Shown: positions 12,789-24,245 of the stretch, piece after piece | Layout: every line of letters starts with the position of its first letter | Position numbering within the stretch: position 1 is the stretch's first letter | Source: Agrostemma githago | Taxonomy: Eukaryota; Streptophyta; Magnoliopsida; Caryophyllales; Caryophyllaceae | Assembly (NCBI GenBank): GCA_958450325.1 | Contig: OY288259.1 | Location: 59,980,987 to 60,044,986, forward strand | DNA: 64,000 nt | Direction: 5' to 3' | The notes under the pieces: generated by a model | Database searches by the model: none | The model's input: only the letters and a program-made list of their open reading frames with translations | What the model was told of the DNA's origin: nothing | Program-made: the position numbers and the translations under genes

Positions 12789-13022
12789 ATGAATGAGGGA
12801 ACCCGCAGCCGCTACCTTTTTGGTGCGCTCTGGGTAAACCCTCGGGTATACGCGTAGCCTGCAAACCACGCATACCAAGGTAAACCGCCCGTGGGCGACA
12901 GGCTCGAAGTCTAAAGGCATAGTCTCAAACCATACAACTCCCACAAGTTCGCGCTTGCAGGGGCTTGAACCTGAGACCCTTGGGCCGATGACCACAAGTT
13001 TTAACCACTAGGCAACACCCTT
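12758..13022 (-). mobile_element. tRNA-derived SINE, reverse orientation
   Basis: Read on the minus strand it starts GGGTGTTGCCTAGTGGTTAA (a box-A-like segment), carries GGTTCAAGCCCC (box B) about 40 bases on, and ends in a poly(A) of about 29 (poly(T) at 12759-12787). No clear target duplication was found. A shorter copy lies at 41108-41235. Confidence 0.7.
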
Positions 13023-13127
13023 ATACGGAGTACTCTATTTGGTTATGTTGTAACGCTGAGGCACATCTATCCTACCATTATTTCGTTCTTTTTTATCGTC
13101 TTTATTTAATCAAATGTATATGAGAAG

Positions 13128-13240
13128 AAGGTTCAGCTCATGTGATTAGAGCTTTCTTACCCTGGTCGAGAGGTCAGGGGTTTGATTCTAATCTGCGACT
13201 AAGTGCGCGCTTCGTTATATACCAAAAAAATAAATAAATA
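13128..13240 (+). mobile_element. Second SINE-like tRNA-derived sequence
   Basis: GGTTCAGCTCATGTGATTAG resembles a tRNA-type A box and GGGGTTTGATTCTAATC a B box, followed by an A-rich AAAAAAATAAATAAATAA tail. This is a different family from the neighbour at 12758-13022. Intact cloverleaf pairing is absent, so it is not a functional tRNA. Confidence 0.5.
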
Positions 13241-14622
13241 ATTTATGACGAAAATACTCGTTAGAAGTAAGAATTTAATTAAATCAGTAAATAAAACTCG
13301 GTTACACTATATTCCTTTTTTTTTGGTGGGTCAATGTTCTAAAATAGAGGAATGTGATATCGAAGATGGGATATTAAATTAAAGTAATTATAGTGTACAA
13401 CCGCTATACCGTACAACATTAATAAAAATTTATAATCTAGGATAAAAAGTGATCACTTTACTATCAAGAAGTGGTCAGTATTTAACCTGAAGTGATCACT
13501 AAATAATATAAAGTGATAATTTTTTACTATAAATTCCTAATTTTAAGGTCAGCCGCACAGTACAACGGTTGTATATAATTTGTGTAAATCGATAAGAAGG
13601 ACAATTCTTACTTAATTACTCATAGTACATTCTTGACTGGATAATAATAATTTACCAAACCGTCTAAGCTAGTTGATAAGATGCTCATTATTGTTAGGGT
13701 AAGAAAAATCGGTATTATTTATTAAAACGACTTCGGATTGATAATTTAATTATATTTTAATTTCACATAATTGAAATTATGTTTATTTATTTTTAATAAT
13801 TTACTTAATAAGAAATTACTCGTACAACTTAAAATATTAGGGATTACTCCGTGGTGTGTAGTCCGTAGTACATTTCTTACTCAATTCAAAGATATAGTCT
13901 CTACACTATAAGTTATTGCCAAATTATTCCATAGTCAATTACTCATCAATTTTGAAAGAATTGAAGCAGGTCATTATATACTAATCAACCTACGCCAGTA
14001 TATATGAAAATTTTAAACCGTACTACAAATTATTTCGAGAAAATCAACGAAATAATTCTTCGTAACAAAGAAATCGTCCTTATAACAATAATTTCTATTT
14101 TTAGTTGAGCAAGAAGGTTTTTAATAAAGACGTCCTAATTAAGCTTAATTCAACTACGATGAAAAAAGTGGTTCACCTAATAATAATATACACGATTTGC
14201 AGATTATCGTCACGCTCATCAATTTACCGATAATTACACGTATATATAATCCATAGTAAGAGATAACCGCTATCGCCCGCAGATTTAAAATTTAATTTCC
14301 TCGTCATTAGAAAAAATCAACATGACCCAAACCAACCGTTAGCTAGTTTCAACTAAAATTAAAATGTACGTTAATGATGTTGATTATGATAACTCAGTCT
14401 CTTAATTATTGATATTCATCAAGTTTTACAATGACTCAGCACAGTCATCCAAACCATAATATATCACCTTTGTATACGTACTCTCTAAAATCTCAGTGGA
14501 AATATTGGCTAGACCTATCAAAATTCAAAAGTTGTCCCGGTCCATAAACCTTTCTTCGGGTCAAACCCTTTTTTTTATCACCCGCGACCCTATTAATTAA
14601 CCCACGACTCAATCTAGGGTCG
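13241..14622. other. AT-rich spacer, possible worn inverted-repeat element
   Basis: No gene recognised. At 13388-13590, AATTATAGTGTACAACCGCTAT on the left and ACAACGGTTGTATATAATTT on the right are roughly inverted, suggesting a decayed MITE of about 200 bp, but target duplications could not be read. Confidence 0.35.
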
Positions 14623-14910
14623 TGTTGAGAAATGAACTCCTAAACCCAAATAATCACATGTGTCCCACATTGAAAGATGAGAGAAAGATGTTCCCCTTAT
14701 AAAACAAGGGGTTACTCACTTACTCCCTCTATTGCCAATTAGTTTTAGAGTGAAACCTCTTGTCTTGTGAGTGGACTCTTCTCGTCTCGGGTGTGACCCA
14801 GACGCGTTATGTAATTTCGCATGGTATCAGAACCCACGGTTATGAACTGGGTCTTGAATTAAACTGGACTGTTTGCCGATGGGAAACGCTCCTAAACCCA
14901 AATAATCACA
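14623..14910 (+). mobile_element. TRIM-like LTR remnant with tRNA-Met primer site
   Basis: A 199-bp LTR-like segment starts TGTTGAGAAATGAACTCC (14623) and ends ATTTCGCA (14821). It is immediately followed by TGGTATCAGAACCC, the usual plant initiator tRNA-Met primer-binding site. About 60 bases later (near 14888) the sequence CTCCTAAACCCAAATAATCA repeats the start of the LTR, so this looks like a terminal-repeat retrotransposon in miniature with a truncated second LTR. No coding region. Confidence 0.65.
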
Positions 14911-15736
14911 CGTGAGCTCGGACTGGACCCCTGATTGACCGTGTGTACATAGACGTTTTATACTAGCTCAAATCGAAACGATTCTACCCACTATCTTTTA
15001 GCTGATAGTGGACATGAATACTTCGTACATGACTTTATCTTTTTGCGCAAAATTTGTAGTTTTATGAAAAATATTTTCAAAACAAATCTAAATATATACG
15101 AGTAATTTTCATCTATTGAAATTTCGGGCTAGTCTTTAGGTAATTACGGTCCCAGTTTCTCAAGTCACTTTTATAGGAATATGATTATTGATTAGTAGTA
15201 TGCTTTAAACTGTAATTAATGGGACACTTATGGACCAGGTCAACCACTTAAAGTGCACCAAACCACATTTAGGAGCATCACTTTATTAATTATAGGTAGA
15301 CTTGTTCCAACTCTACGTACATATATAGCCACCCTATTTGTTTGGTTTGACCCACTTTTTTCCGAACAAATTATAGGATCAGACAAATACTCATGACTCA
15401 TCACATACACCGTGTAAAATACTATCTATTTTTTTAAAAACAAAAATTTATTCATTATTAATTAATTAACAGTACGATGTGAAACTATCTGATACAGATA
15501 TACAATAATTAGTGTCATCTTTCTTGATCGATTCAACTTAACCCCCGATATAAGTAAGCATCCCAAATCTTCATTTTTTACGTAACTTTTACGGGTACGC
15601 ATATAACACCAAAAAAACACACCACTATATAGTATCACACCATTAGTATTCTCCCTCCTTCAAAACATACACGTACTATTATTATTATTATTATTAAGTC
15701 CAAGTAATTAAAATAAAACTGTCTTACAATAAAAAT
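14911..15736. other. Spacer and promoter of the small MGNC-type gene
   Basis: AT-rich, with an (ATT)n run at 15676-15696 just upstream of the gene start. TATATAG at about 15626 is a possible TATA element about 110 bases before the ATG. No other feature recognised. Confidence 0.35.
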
Positions 15737-16075
15737 ATGGGAAATTGCATACGACATGGATGCGAGGCACAATGGGGAGGAGAAGATTGGAGCTCCGCAA
15801 TGGCCACTGAGGCCGAAAAAATGGATATGGATACGGATACGGATATGAATGAAGAATTAGTAAGTCGTCATAAGAGGGTCGATAGTAAAAAGGGGAGTGC
15901 GGTAAAAGTAAAAGAGATAAAAGTAACGATAACGAAGAAGCAGCTGGAAGAATTGTTAGCCAGTCGAAGAACGTCCGTAGAACAAGTGTTGGGAGAGTTG
16001 ATGAAGATCAGTGTTCATTATGAAACTCATCTCAGGTCTTGGAAGCCTAGGTTACAGAGTATCTCTGAAATTTAG
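15737..16075 (+). CDS. Small plant-specific MGNC-type protein, uncharacterised
   Basis: A single exon of 112 residues starts at the first ATG (AAAATATGGGA). MGNC suggests N-myristoylation at Gly2, possibly with palmitoylation at Cys4, i.e. membrane attachment. The middle is acidic/Met-rich (MDMDTDTDMNEE). The C-terminal half has the pattern VKEIKVTITKKQLEELL...SVEQVLGELM and ends RSWKPRLQSISEI, shared by a family of short plant proteins of unknown function with N-terminal MGN and C-terminal RSWRPxLxSIPE motifs. Both ends match that layout, so the gene is probably intact. It has no obvious partner among its neighbours. Confidence 0.72.
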   Translation: MGNCIRHGCEAQWGGEDWSSAMATEAEKMDMDTDTDMNEELVSRHKRVDSKKGSAVKVKEIKVTITKKQLEELLASRRTSVEQVLGELMKISVHYETHLRSWKPRLQSISEI

Positions 16076-18207
16076 GTTTTATTTTTTACTTTTTTATCAA
16101 TATATTATTAATATTTTTTTTTTCCCTTTTGAAGTAATTTATTCTATATGTATATATATATTTTAATCAACTAACATACTTTGTGAACTAAAGTAATTAT
16201 ACTCTTATTAGTTTGTACAATTTGTAATTTTTTAATTTTTTTTTAAAGTCCCACGTTCGGGATTAACTAGATTGATAAATAACGCTCAAATCAAAACAAC
16301 AGCTTCAACATTTGTACAATTTGTAAATTAAGTGATTTGTACATGGTGAGAATTTGTATGGATGATTTTTTTTAGTGAGTGTTAGTCTCCAAATCATGTA
16401 TATTGATTCGCAATTAGGATTCCCCGAATTCTAAAAGAAATGAATGGTATATTGTAATGCGATTAAGTACGCTTTTCGTTGAACAAAATAAAAATAAAAA
16501 TGAATGGTCCACTTTATTTTAATGGTCAAGATTTCATCCTCAAATGATCTGACATCCGACCAAAAAAAACCAATAATCAGATTAATACTACAGATTAAAA
16601 TAAAAGAAATGGACCGTAAATTCATAGTTATCCATACAATTTACGGGTGGGTCACACATTTGTTTGTAGTCTGTCAAAGTCACAGAACTAGAACTAGTAA
16701 ATCTATCCCTTTTGAATTTTTCAATTTGGGTTCGACGTATTACTCGGTGTAGTATAACCAAAGAGTAGAAACGAATCATAGAAATAAATGATAAAAGTAT
16801 ATTTATTGCGAGTAGTATTTTAATCAAAGATAAATAAATGAATAAGTCGGAGTGAGTATCTTTTGATTAAGTTTTTATTATATCACGATTTATTACAATA
16901 AGTTTTTTTTTATTAGATCGAGTACAATTAGAAGAAGCTTAAGGCAATGGATATGGGGCTGGATATATATCCGCATATCGCTACTTGTGCTATGGTCGGG
17001 TGGTGATCGAGAGTGATCTGATGTCAAAGTTGTTGTGGATGCGGTTAATTGTACGTACGTGGTCGCGTTACTAGGGATCAAATGAGGCTAATATCGAAGA
17101 TTTATGGTCACATGTTAGCAGAAATGATATACGGAGTATAATATTGTTGCGCACCATGTAGTTAGGATGTGCCCGAGAAATATGAGGAGGTCATATATAT
17201 TTTTCTTCATTTTCGGATTCGATTCTTGCTTTGACAAAAATTGATTTAATATAATTTCACTTTCATCTTAAAAAAAATCAAACATATGACTTATTAATTA
17301 TTATTATTATTATAAACAAAGTACTCCGTATATATTCAACCTGTTACAATCATTTATTAGTATATACTCCGTATTTCTCCGTAGATAGACATAAACCCGT
17401 CGTAATTATTATGGTAAGAACTTGAGCTTCCGGGGAGGAGGGTTTCGTACACAGCAACAAGTAGATGGATTGGAACAGTAGCGTATTGTATTTAATAAAT
17501 ACTCTTTATCTATTCTACTTAGACCATCTTACAAAAAACTAATTTACCAGAAATAATGTGTAATAAGACTAATATAGCATAGCGCGAAATTAGTAATTAA
17601 TCCCTTAAGTTTTGTCAATTGTGAGATTAAATCTCATAGATTTCAAATGTTGTAATTAGGGTCAATAACTCTGGGTAGAAGTGAATTCAATTCAATTTTT
17701 ATTTTCAACATAAATTGTATCTTAAATCATACTCGTATTATATATAAACTAATTTTACACTGAATAATTATTAATATTTTGAAAGCAATTAAATAATTTA
17801 TTAACATAATTTTTAGAATTTTTTTAATAGTTTTAGTATACAATGCAATTCATATAATCTACTGTATGAGATTACTTTTACAAATTTTCGATTTTATGTA
17901 AATCATTCAAATATTTTTTTTTCCAAAATATGTAAACATTGCATACATTTTATAAATATATAATTATTTTTATCGTATGCTGAGAAAATGTATAAATAAT
18001 TAGAGTTCTTACTTTTAAGGTGCAATTTTGATTGAAAAAAAAAAAAAAAACTTGGATTGAATTTCGCTTTTACCCAAAATTTGTGAGGCTTAATTACTAC
18101 AGTTGAAACTTAAGGGGGTAATATAGTACTTGAACAGTTTATTTCCGACAAAAACGATTTATTTGAGTAAATTACTCCAGGTGTTCAGACATAGATACGA
18201 ATGGAGT
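16076..18207. other. AT-rich spacer
   Basis: No gene recognised. ACGGAGTA/TACTCCGTAT words occur at about 17132, 17332 and 17367. Short ORFs on both strands lack domains and are biased to AT-rich codons. Confidence 0.4.
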
Positions 18208-18312
18208 TCTTTTTTTTGTTTAACAAAGTAGTCGCATTACAATACAGTCAAGGACGATTCGAACCTATGATCGACAGAGTACTATCCAGGGTACCCAGAC
18301 TATAACATCGTC
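18208..18312 (-). mobile_element. SINE-like tRNA-derived sequence, reverse orientation
   Basis: On the minus strand a box-B-like ATAGGTTCGAATCGTCC is preceded by a plausible head and followed by an A-rich tail (AACAAAAAAAAG). No cloverleaf can be drawn, so it is a SINE relic rather than a tRNA gene. Confidence 0.45.
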
Positions 18313-18839
18313 TTCGGTAGCGACGTTCATTTTTACTAAACACCGTAGTTTATTAATAAGTATCAAAAGGAAAAAAATCAATATATTCGAACTAATCGGC
18401 AGCTGTTAATTTTTTTTAAATAGGCACGTTTTTAAAAGCACATTAGGGTTTTCATACTTTCTATAGTTCGGAGTAATTCTTTTTGTATAAGCTTAAGCCG
18501 TGTATTAAAAAACTTTAAGAAAAAATTAGATGAAAAAAAATGTGATTATTTGCAAATTTTATAGAAAATATTCACTCACATATTTTAGCCTTAATTTAGC
18601 CAAGTGTTGATTTGTTAAGCTCAAATATTTAGGTGAAAATATTAGAAAAAATAATTGTCTAACGTATAATAATTATGAATTCAAATTTAATTTTTTCATG
18701 AGATGTGCTCGAGTTTGAATTTGAATTAAAGGATTAATCCGCACACAAAACCATTTTATATGTATAATACTCTTTACGTAGTTATTTAGGTTAAACTGTT
18801 AAAATATGTGATTGGTTCTTTTAATAGCTCAAATACTTG

Positions 18840-19055
18840 CAAGTTACAAGTCTTCCAACAAGAAACATGGAGAAAAAAAATCGAAAGACCTCGATTATTA
18901 AACGTGAACAAAAAAATATACGAAGTAATATGATAGAAATATACTCCATAGAATATATAAACATGAATATAAAATCGATATTCGTATTGTATTATTATTA
19001 ATTGATGATTCGTATGTCTAATGTATAATCACCACACATACATACATGCCCTCGG

Positions 19056-19089
<34 letters not shown>

Positions 19090-19196
19090 CAACAACGGCG
19101 GAAACTAAATATATATCTATAACATCATAATACTTCGTACTATTAATCTTTAATTTATATGACGTATTATTCCCTGCTTATAAAATCTCGATATAA
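18840..19196. repeat. 3' flank of peptide unit 1, shared with unit 3 (34010-34951)
   Basis: Runs such as CGAAGTAATATGATAGAAAT and ATTGATGATTCGTATGTCTA occur in the same order at 18840-19050 and 34592-34800. This shows that units 1 and 3 are a segmental duplication, not only similar genes. An (AAT)n then (AAC)n microsatellite sits at 19058-19096. Confidence 0.75.
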
Positions 19197-19970
19197 TTAG
19201 TGGAGAATCTTCCTTGTGGCGGGGGGAAGAGTCGTCTGTATCCGACAACAACATTGGTTTGGGTTCGAACAATAATAATCTTTGGAGCGTCGATCTGTAT
19301 CGAAGCAAACGTCTCGACATGTATAAGGCCTACCAGGATCACAGCTCTTCCCTAGAGGCGCTAGAACAACACATTTAATCGATACTTCACCATTTGCAAT
19401 CCCTGCTTCATATAATTACAAGTATACAATCAAGTTAATTATATTAGACCTAAGTAATAACATCATACGTGTAGAATGAAAAATAGGATTATAAACTTGG
19501 TTGTACAATGTAAAATTGTTGAGCTTTTATACATATTTACCGAGCTTATAAAAGTTTCTGAGTTGATTTGTAAGTTTTTGAGTTAAAACATTTATGTAAT
19601 TTAACTCGACAACTTTATACTAAAGCTCGGAAAATTTACAGCAAAACTCGAAAACTTTGTGATAAAGCTCAAAATCTTAAAACCAGTTGTACATGGAGCT
19701 ATGTACAACTGGTTGTATAATCCTCTAATTGGTATAGAATTACGTATGATAAAACAGTTTTTTTAATGCATGATACACGTTAATAACACAATTAATATAT
19801 TATGTTTAAGTATGATAAATTAATATTTCAATTTCTCATTAACATGTTTACGCGTTATTAGTGGAGACACGTTAGAAAAATTGATGATAAAAAAGGTAGA
19901 CCGTGGACTCACCATTTGATAGAAGAAGAAGTATCATCGCAGTTAGTAGGAAAAGTTGAGGAGACTTCAT
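19197..19970 (-). CDS. Small secreted cysteine-rich peptide, defensin-like layout (copy A)
   Basis: Two exons: 19970-19913 (donor ATG|GTGAGT) and 19402-19197 (acceptor GCAG|GG), phase 1 join, 87 residues. Exon 1 encodes a signal peptide (MKSPQLFLLTAMILLLLSN). Exon 2 encodes a basic peptide with eight Cys spaced C-x9-C-x7-C-x3-C-x11-C-x5-CCC, ending PPATRKILH. A signal-peptide exon followed by one mature-peptide exon, with C-x3-C and C-x-C, is the DEFL gene plan; the extra middle Cys in CCC and the lack of a C-terminal Cys are unusual. Such peptides act outside the cell in defence or signalling; which applies here is unknown. Each exon is too short to stand out in single-frame ORF searches. 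Nearly identical to copy B. Confidence 0.75.
19495..19724. mobile_element. MITE-like fold-back inside the intron of copy A
   Basis: About 230 bp start AGGATTATAAACTTGGTTGT and end with inverted GGTTGTATAATCCT. Interior GAGCTT/AAGCTC words are also mirrored. Copies B and C lack it, so it is a later insertion. Confidence 0.55.
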
Positions 19971-20044
19971 TGTTTTTCTTCGAGATTAATTAATGATGTA
20001 CACGGACTCGAAAATAAATTATTACTAAATGAAAATGAAATATA

Positions 20045-20102
20045 TTTACTTGATTTTTATACTCGGTATATATATTGATCGAAAAAAATGGGAACTTTCA
20101 TA
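20045..20102 (-). promoter_or_regulatory. Conserved promoter block of copy A
   Basis: On the minus strand GAAAGTTCCCATTTTTTTCG (near 20099-20080) is followed by GAGTATAAAAATC (TATA-like, near 20060), about 90 bases upstream of the ATG. The same block precedes copies B, C and D at similar distance. Confidence 0.6.
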
Positions 20103-20109
20103 TATGGAG

Positions 20110-21023
20110 TAGTATACAATGTACTCAGTACATGTCTATAAATATTCTCATAAAATCTGATTTTTTTTTTCAATAGCAAATAATAATAATTGGTTTAGGA
20201 TAATTATTTAAGGAATACATGATTATTTTTCATTTGTTTTTATGTGTTTTTAGAGATTTTTTTTTGGGTTTATTTGGAAGAAAATAATAAGGGTGCTACC
20301 ATTTTGGCTCGATTCATTGAAGCTACCATATATTTGTGTAGACACATGAAATTTGTAAGTGACACATAAAATACAAGACAAGTCGAAAGTCAAAATATTG
20401 ATCCGTCAAATATTTGATTTTAAATGAAATATAAGTATAGATTAATTTGGAAGAAATTTAAATAAACTGATTAAAACCGATAATTATATTAGATAAAACT
20501 GATTAAAATCGTCTAATAAGGTGATAAAACTCGTTAAATGGGTCAAATTCACCTAAATGGGCCAAACTCAACAAGACAAGTCCAGTTTACTTTCAAGCCC
20601 AAGTCAAATAAAATCCTAGGAGTTTTAGATGGTTCATTTTCTATGAATACCCGTCACTAGAAGACGGAAAAAATCCGAGAAAAACTGAAAGTTAGAGATC
20701 GACTTGTGTCACTTGTCCAACTCTCTCTAGAAATCTCAAACTCCTTCAAATCCAAGAAAAATTGAAAGTTAGAAGTCGACTTGTCCAACTCTTCGAGAAA
20801 TCAGATCGACTTGTCGAAACGGAAAACTAGAAATCGACATCTCAAACTCTCTCTAGAAAATAAAGAATTGTTCTCTGAGGATCCCAACGCCAAGCACTTC
20901 AATCCGTGTAGTCATCCAAGGAGTAAATAAAGGAGTTTGAACCGAAGCGACAACCAAAACAGATTCAAGTCATAAAGTAAACTATCCACAAAAGTCACCA
21001 CACACTTTAAACACATTCGAAAT
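20110..21023. repeat. Upstream flank of unit 1, duplicated upstream of copy D
   Basis: About 0.9 kb matches 42430-44520 in the same order (e.g. GGGTTTATTTGGAAGAAAAT, GGGTGCTACCATTTT, TCGACTTGTCGAAACGGAAA, GTAGTCATCCAAGGAGTAAA). The copy next to D is split by two insertions (42722-43418 and 43515-43997). Confidence 0.8.
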
Positions 21024-21199
21024 TGTTAGAAATAATGCAAAAATAATGTGTTGACCATTGTTGCCTAGTAAGTAGCATATTGACACCAATTGAAATGATG
21101 GTTATGAATATCATTATCTTCATAGTAATGACAATTCATTTCCTATCATAAATTGCTTTGGATACCTTTTGATTTTAGTCTCAGGTTAATCTTATATAA

Positions 21200-21202
<3 letters not shown>
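21024..21202 (+). mobile_element. Left part of a copia-type LTR split by nested insertions
   Basis: Starts TGTTAGAAATAATGC at 21024. The matching end TATATTTCCAACA is at 30486-30498, giving the TGTTRGAAATA...TATTTCCAACA ends usual for Ty1/copia LTRs. Flanking 5-mers GAAAT (21019-21023) and GAGAT (30499-30503) differ at one base. No internal domain is present, so it is probably a solo LTR. Confidence 0.6.

Positions 21203-21288
<86 letters not shown>
21203..21288. repeat. (TA)n microsatellite
   Basis: About 43 TA units. It is the left border of the inverted-repeat element inserted in the LTR. Confidence 0.95.
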
Positions 21289-21292
<4 letters not shown>

Positions 21293-23488
21293 TGGGATCA
21301 GGTGAGTCCACTTATATATGTTGAGTCCGTGAGTCCCCATCTTAGCCTTTGATTCAAAGTTAGATTAATGGACAAGATTTGATTTCATAATTAAGGAAAT
21401 AACTAACAAATCTAATAAATATATCATTTCTCTCTCTCCTCCTTAATTATCTCAATGCAAATCTTTTCTCTCTCTTATCAATCTTTTTAAATGTTTTTTT
21501 CTCTCGCACAACAAGTTTTTTCAAAATTAAGTTTTTTTCATTTTCACCAAAAAAATCATCATTTTCCTACTGCCATTGTACGTATGTTACTGCCATAATC
21601 CATAAACTATGTTACTTTAATTCATATAACGTGTTACTTTAATTCATGAACTGTGTTACTTTTAACTCATAAAATCTGTTACGTTGTTTAATATATTCTC
21701 TTGCAAAAATTATTATTCTAACTCATACAATGTGTTACTCTAATTCATGAACTGTGTTACTTTAACTCAAAAAATCTGTTACGTTGCATAGTCTCTTGCA
21801 AAAACTGTTACTCTAACTCATACAATGGGTTACTTTAATTCATGAACTGTGTTACTTTAACTCATAAAATCATTTACGTTGCATAGTAGTCTCTTGCAAA
21901 AACAGGAGTTCCAATTAACAAAAAGAACAATGTTTGTTTTTATTAAGATACTCCAAAACAAAAAGTGGTACAAGATTCCAACTAAATCAACTTCATTACA
22001 ATTCCAATGTTCACACTTGTTACTCATAATGTCCTACTTATAATTCTGCTTCTTCTTCATCCTTCTCGTTCTCTCCGTCTTCTTCTTTTTCATCTTTTTC
22101 ATCTTCTTCATCATCATCTCAGAAATTTTGATTTAATCTTACCACCGCACAATGGCGGAAACTCTCACCCACATCCCTACATCATTCATGTGGATTAAAG
22201 TAACAGATAACAAGAGTTAAAGTAACAGATGAAGTGCATTGAAATAACATTGAATTAAATTAACAGAGTATGCTTATACACCAGGTATAAAGTAACAGAG
22301 GTCAGACATTAAAGTAACAGATAGTATGAATTAAAGTAACAGATAATGTTCATTAAAATAACAGCAGATATAAGTTAGTGCAAATAATTCATATAATGAT
22401 AAAAATTGAGAGTATCTTACTCTTTGATATTGTTTCCTATTTTGAAGTCATCACGTCCCATAATTATAGGAAGTAGTATTTTTTTTTCTTTTTTTTTATA
22501 TGGCGTTACTCTTTGATGTTGTTTCCTATTTTGGTGGCAATCACGTCCCATTATTATAGGAAACAATATCTTTTTTTTTATTATTTTTTTAATATGGCAT
22601 TTTCCTAAATTCTTAGGACACTACAATGCACTACAATAACAGATGAAAAACACTAAAGTAACAACTGGAGTGTATTAAAGTAACACGACATATAAAGTAA
22701 CAGATGGTAGACATTAAAGTAACAGATGCTCTACACTAAAGTAACGCAGTATAAGAACTACAATAACTCAATATATTGTAAACGTAAAAACTAATAATTG
22801 AGTAGCATCTTAATGACTTCCATGGCGATTCCTGTATAAATTACAAAACATATATACTCACCGTTTGTGTGTTCTACGATTTGCATATGAATCTATGATG
22901 AATAACACGACCAAGAAAACAATATCAACATGAAAATTGACGCAAAACATGAATGACACGACCATGAAAACAATATCAATATGAAAATTGACGCAAAACA
23001 TGAACACAAATTGACGCAAATTAATCAAGATAATGAATAAAAATTGACGCAAAACATGAAAGCAATATCGAAACTCACAATTGTTATACTCGATGAATTG
23101 CTTATCAACCGTTAATGAAGATGTAGCGATCATTGAATTCATAGTAACGGAATTTCGAGCACAGATTTGATTGAATGAATGAACGTGATGATCGATGGGA
23201 GCGTTTTTTTTTTTAAGGTTTTGATGAACCTGTGAATGAACGTGAATGAATGAATGAGGAATGATTGTGATTATGGGAGTTATTGTTTCCTAAAATCATG
23301 GGAATTATTTTAGGATACTAAATCTTCCTCTTTTTTTTTAAAAAAAAAATACAAAATATTAGGATGCATCTTGTCCATCAATCCTCATCCCATCCAACGG
23401 ATTGGATGAGATGAGGACTTAGGGACTCAACATATATAAGGGGACTCATTAGGGGACTCATTAGAACCCATCTCTATATATATATATA
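21289..23488. mobile_element. (TA)n-flanked inverted-repeat element 1 with GTTACTTTAA arrays
   Basis: Left end GTGAGTCCACTTATATATGT and right end ACATATATAAGGGGACTCAT are inverted copies. Inside, the left arm repeats a roughly 30-base unit with GTTACTTTAATTCATGAACT (21590-21880) and the right arm repeats its complement with ATTAAAGTAACAGA (22195-22760). Both borders are TA runs. The layout recalls MITEs that target TA microsatellites (Micron type). No transposase or credible ORF. Confidence 0.6.
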
Positions 23489-24245
23489 GGGGAGTTCTAA
23501 TAAGGTCTTGGGTAAAATTAAGTTCCTAAGTCCAAATTATGGTCATTGGATCTATCTTGCGCGGACGGCTGAGATTGCAAATAAATAAGTAGGTGTAATT
23601 AGCATTAAATAACACATTAAATAATGTAGCAGTAAATAAGCAAATAAGAAATTGATTAGGCAGGTGTAATTATACATAGTTGCTTCTCACGAGGAGCATT
23701 TTCACGAGGCAATCAAACCTCCATAAACCAGCCTTAACTCCGCGCGGCATTCCAATGATGATGGATTTTCGTTTTTCATCATCACAGCTTCAGTTTAAAT
23801 TGTTTTTGATGGCTGTTGGGTTCTGTTATTTGTCGACACTTCAGTTTTTGGCAGAAGGTTCCCTCCTTTTACCGTTTTCGTTATTATCAAGGCGACGTTC
23901 GTTTCCGATCGAAGTATTAATTTGTAATGGAGAATTTGCAAATTGTTGAAGTGCCCCATGGTATGTTTATGTAATTTGTAACGAAATTTAAATCGTTCTT
24001 TAAATAAAAGCATCTTCATCAATAGTTCCGTAAAACTTAATTATGAATGATAGCATCTTCTTCAAATATTGAATACGAAGTTTTTTCTAACAAAATATTC
24101 ATCTGTACGCTTGAAACTTCAATTCAATTACTACACAATTTTAACTCTCAGTTTCTGAAATTTTAGAACTCGTCTCCCACATACTTTCATCTTCACTTCA
24201 TAACGTCGAATACTACAGTATTTATAACTTCAACAAACTCACTTT

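Noticed and set aside
12840..13022. Possible functional tRNA gene from box A and B matches
   Set aside because: No cloverleaf, and the poly(A) tail plus a second deleted copy at 41108-41235 show a SINE.
21146..21340. ORF with long Ile-Tyr repeats
   Set aside because: It is only the translation of the (TA)n microsatellite; the same holds for 30074-30315.
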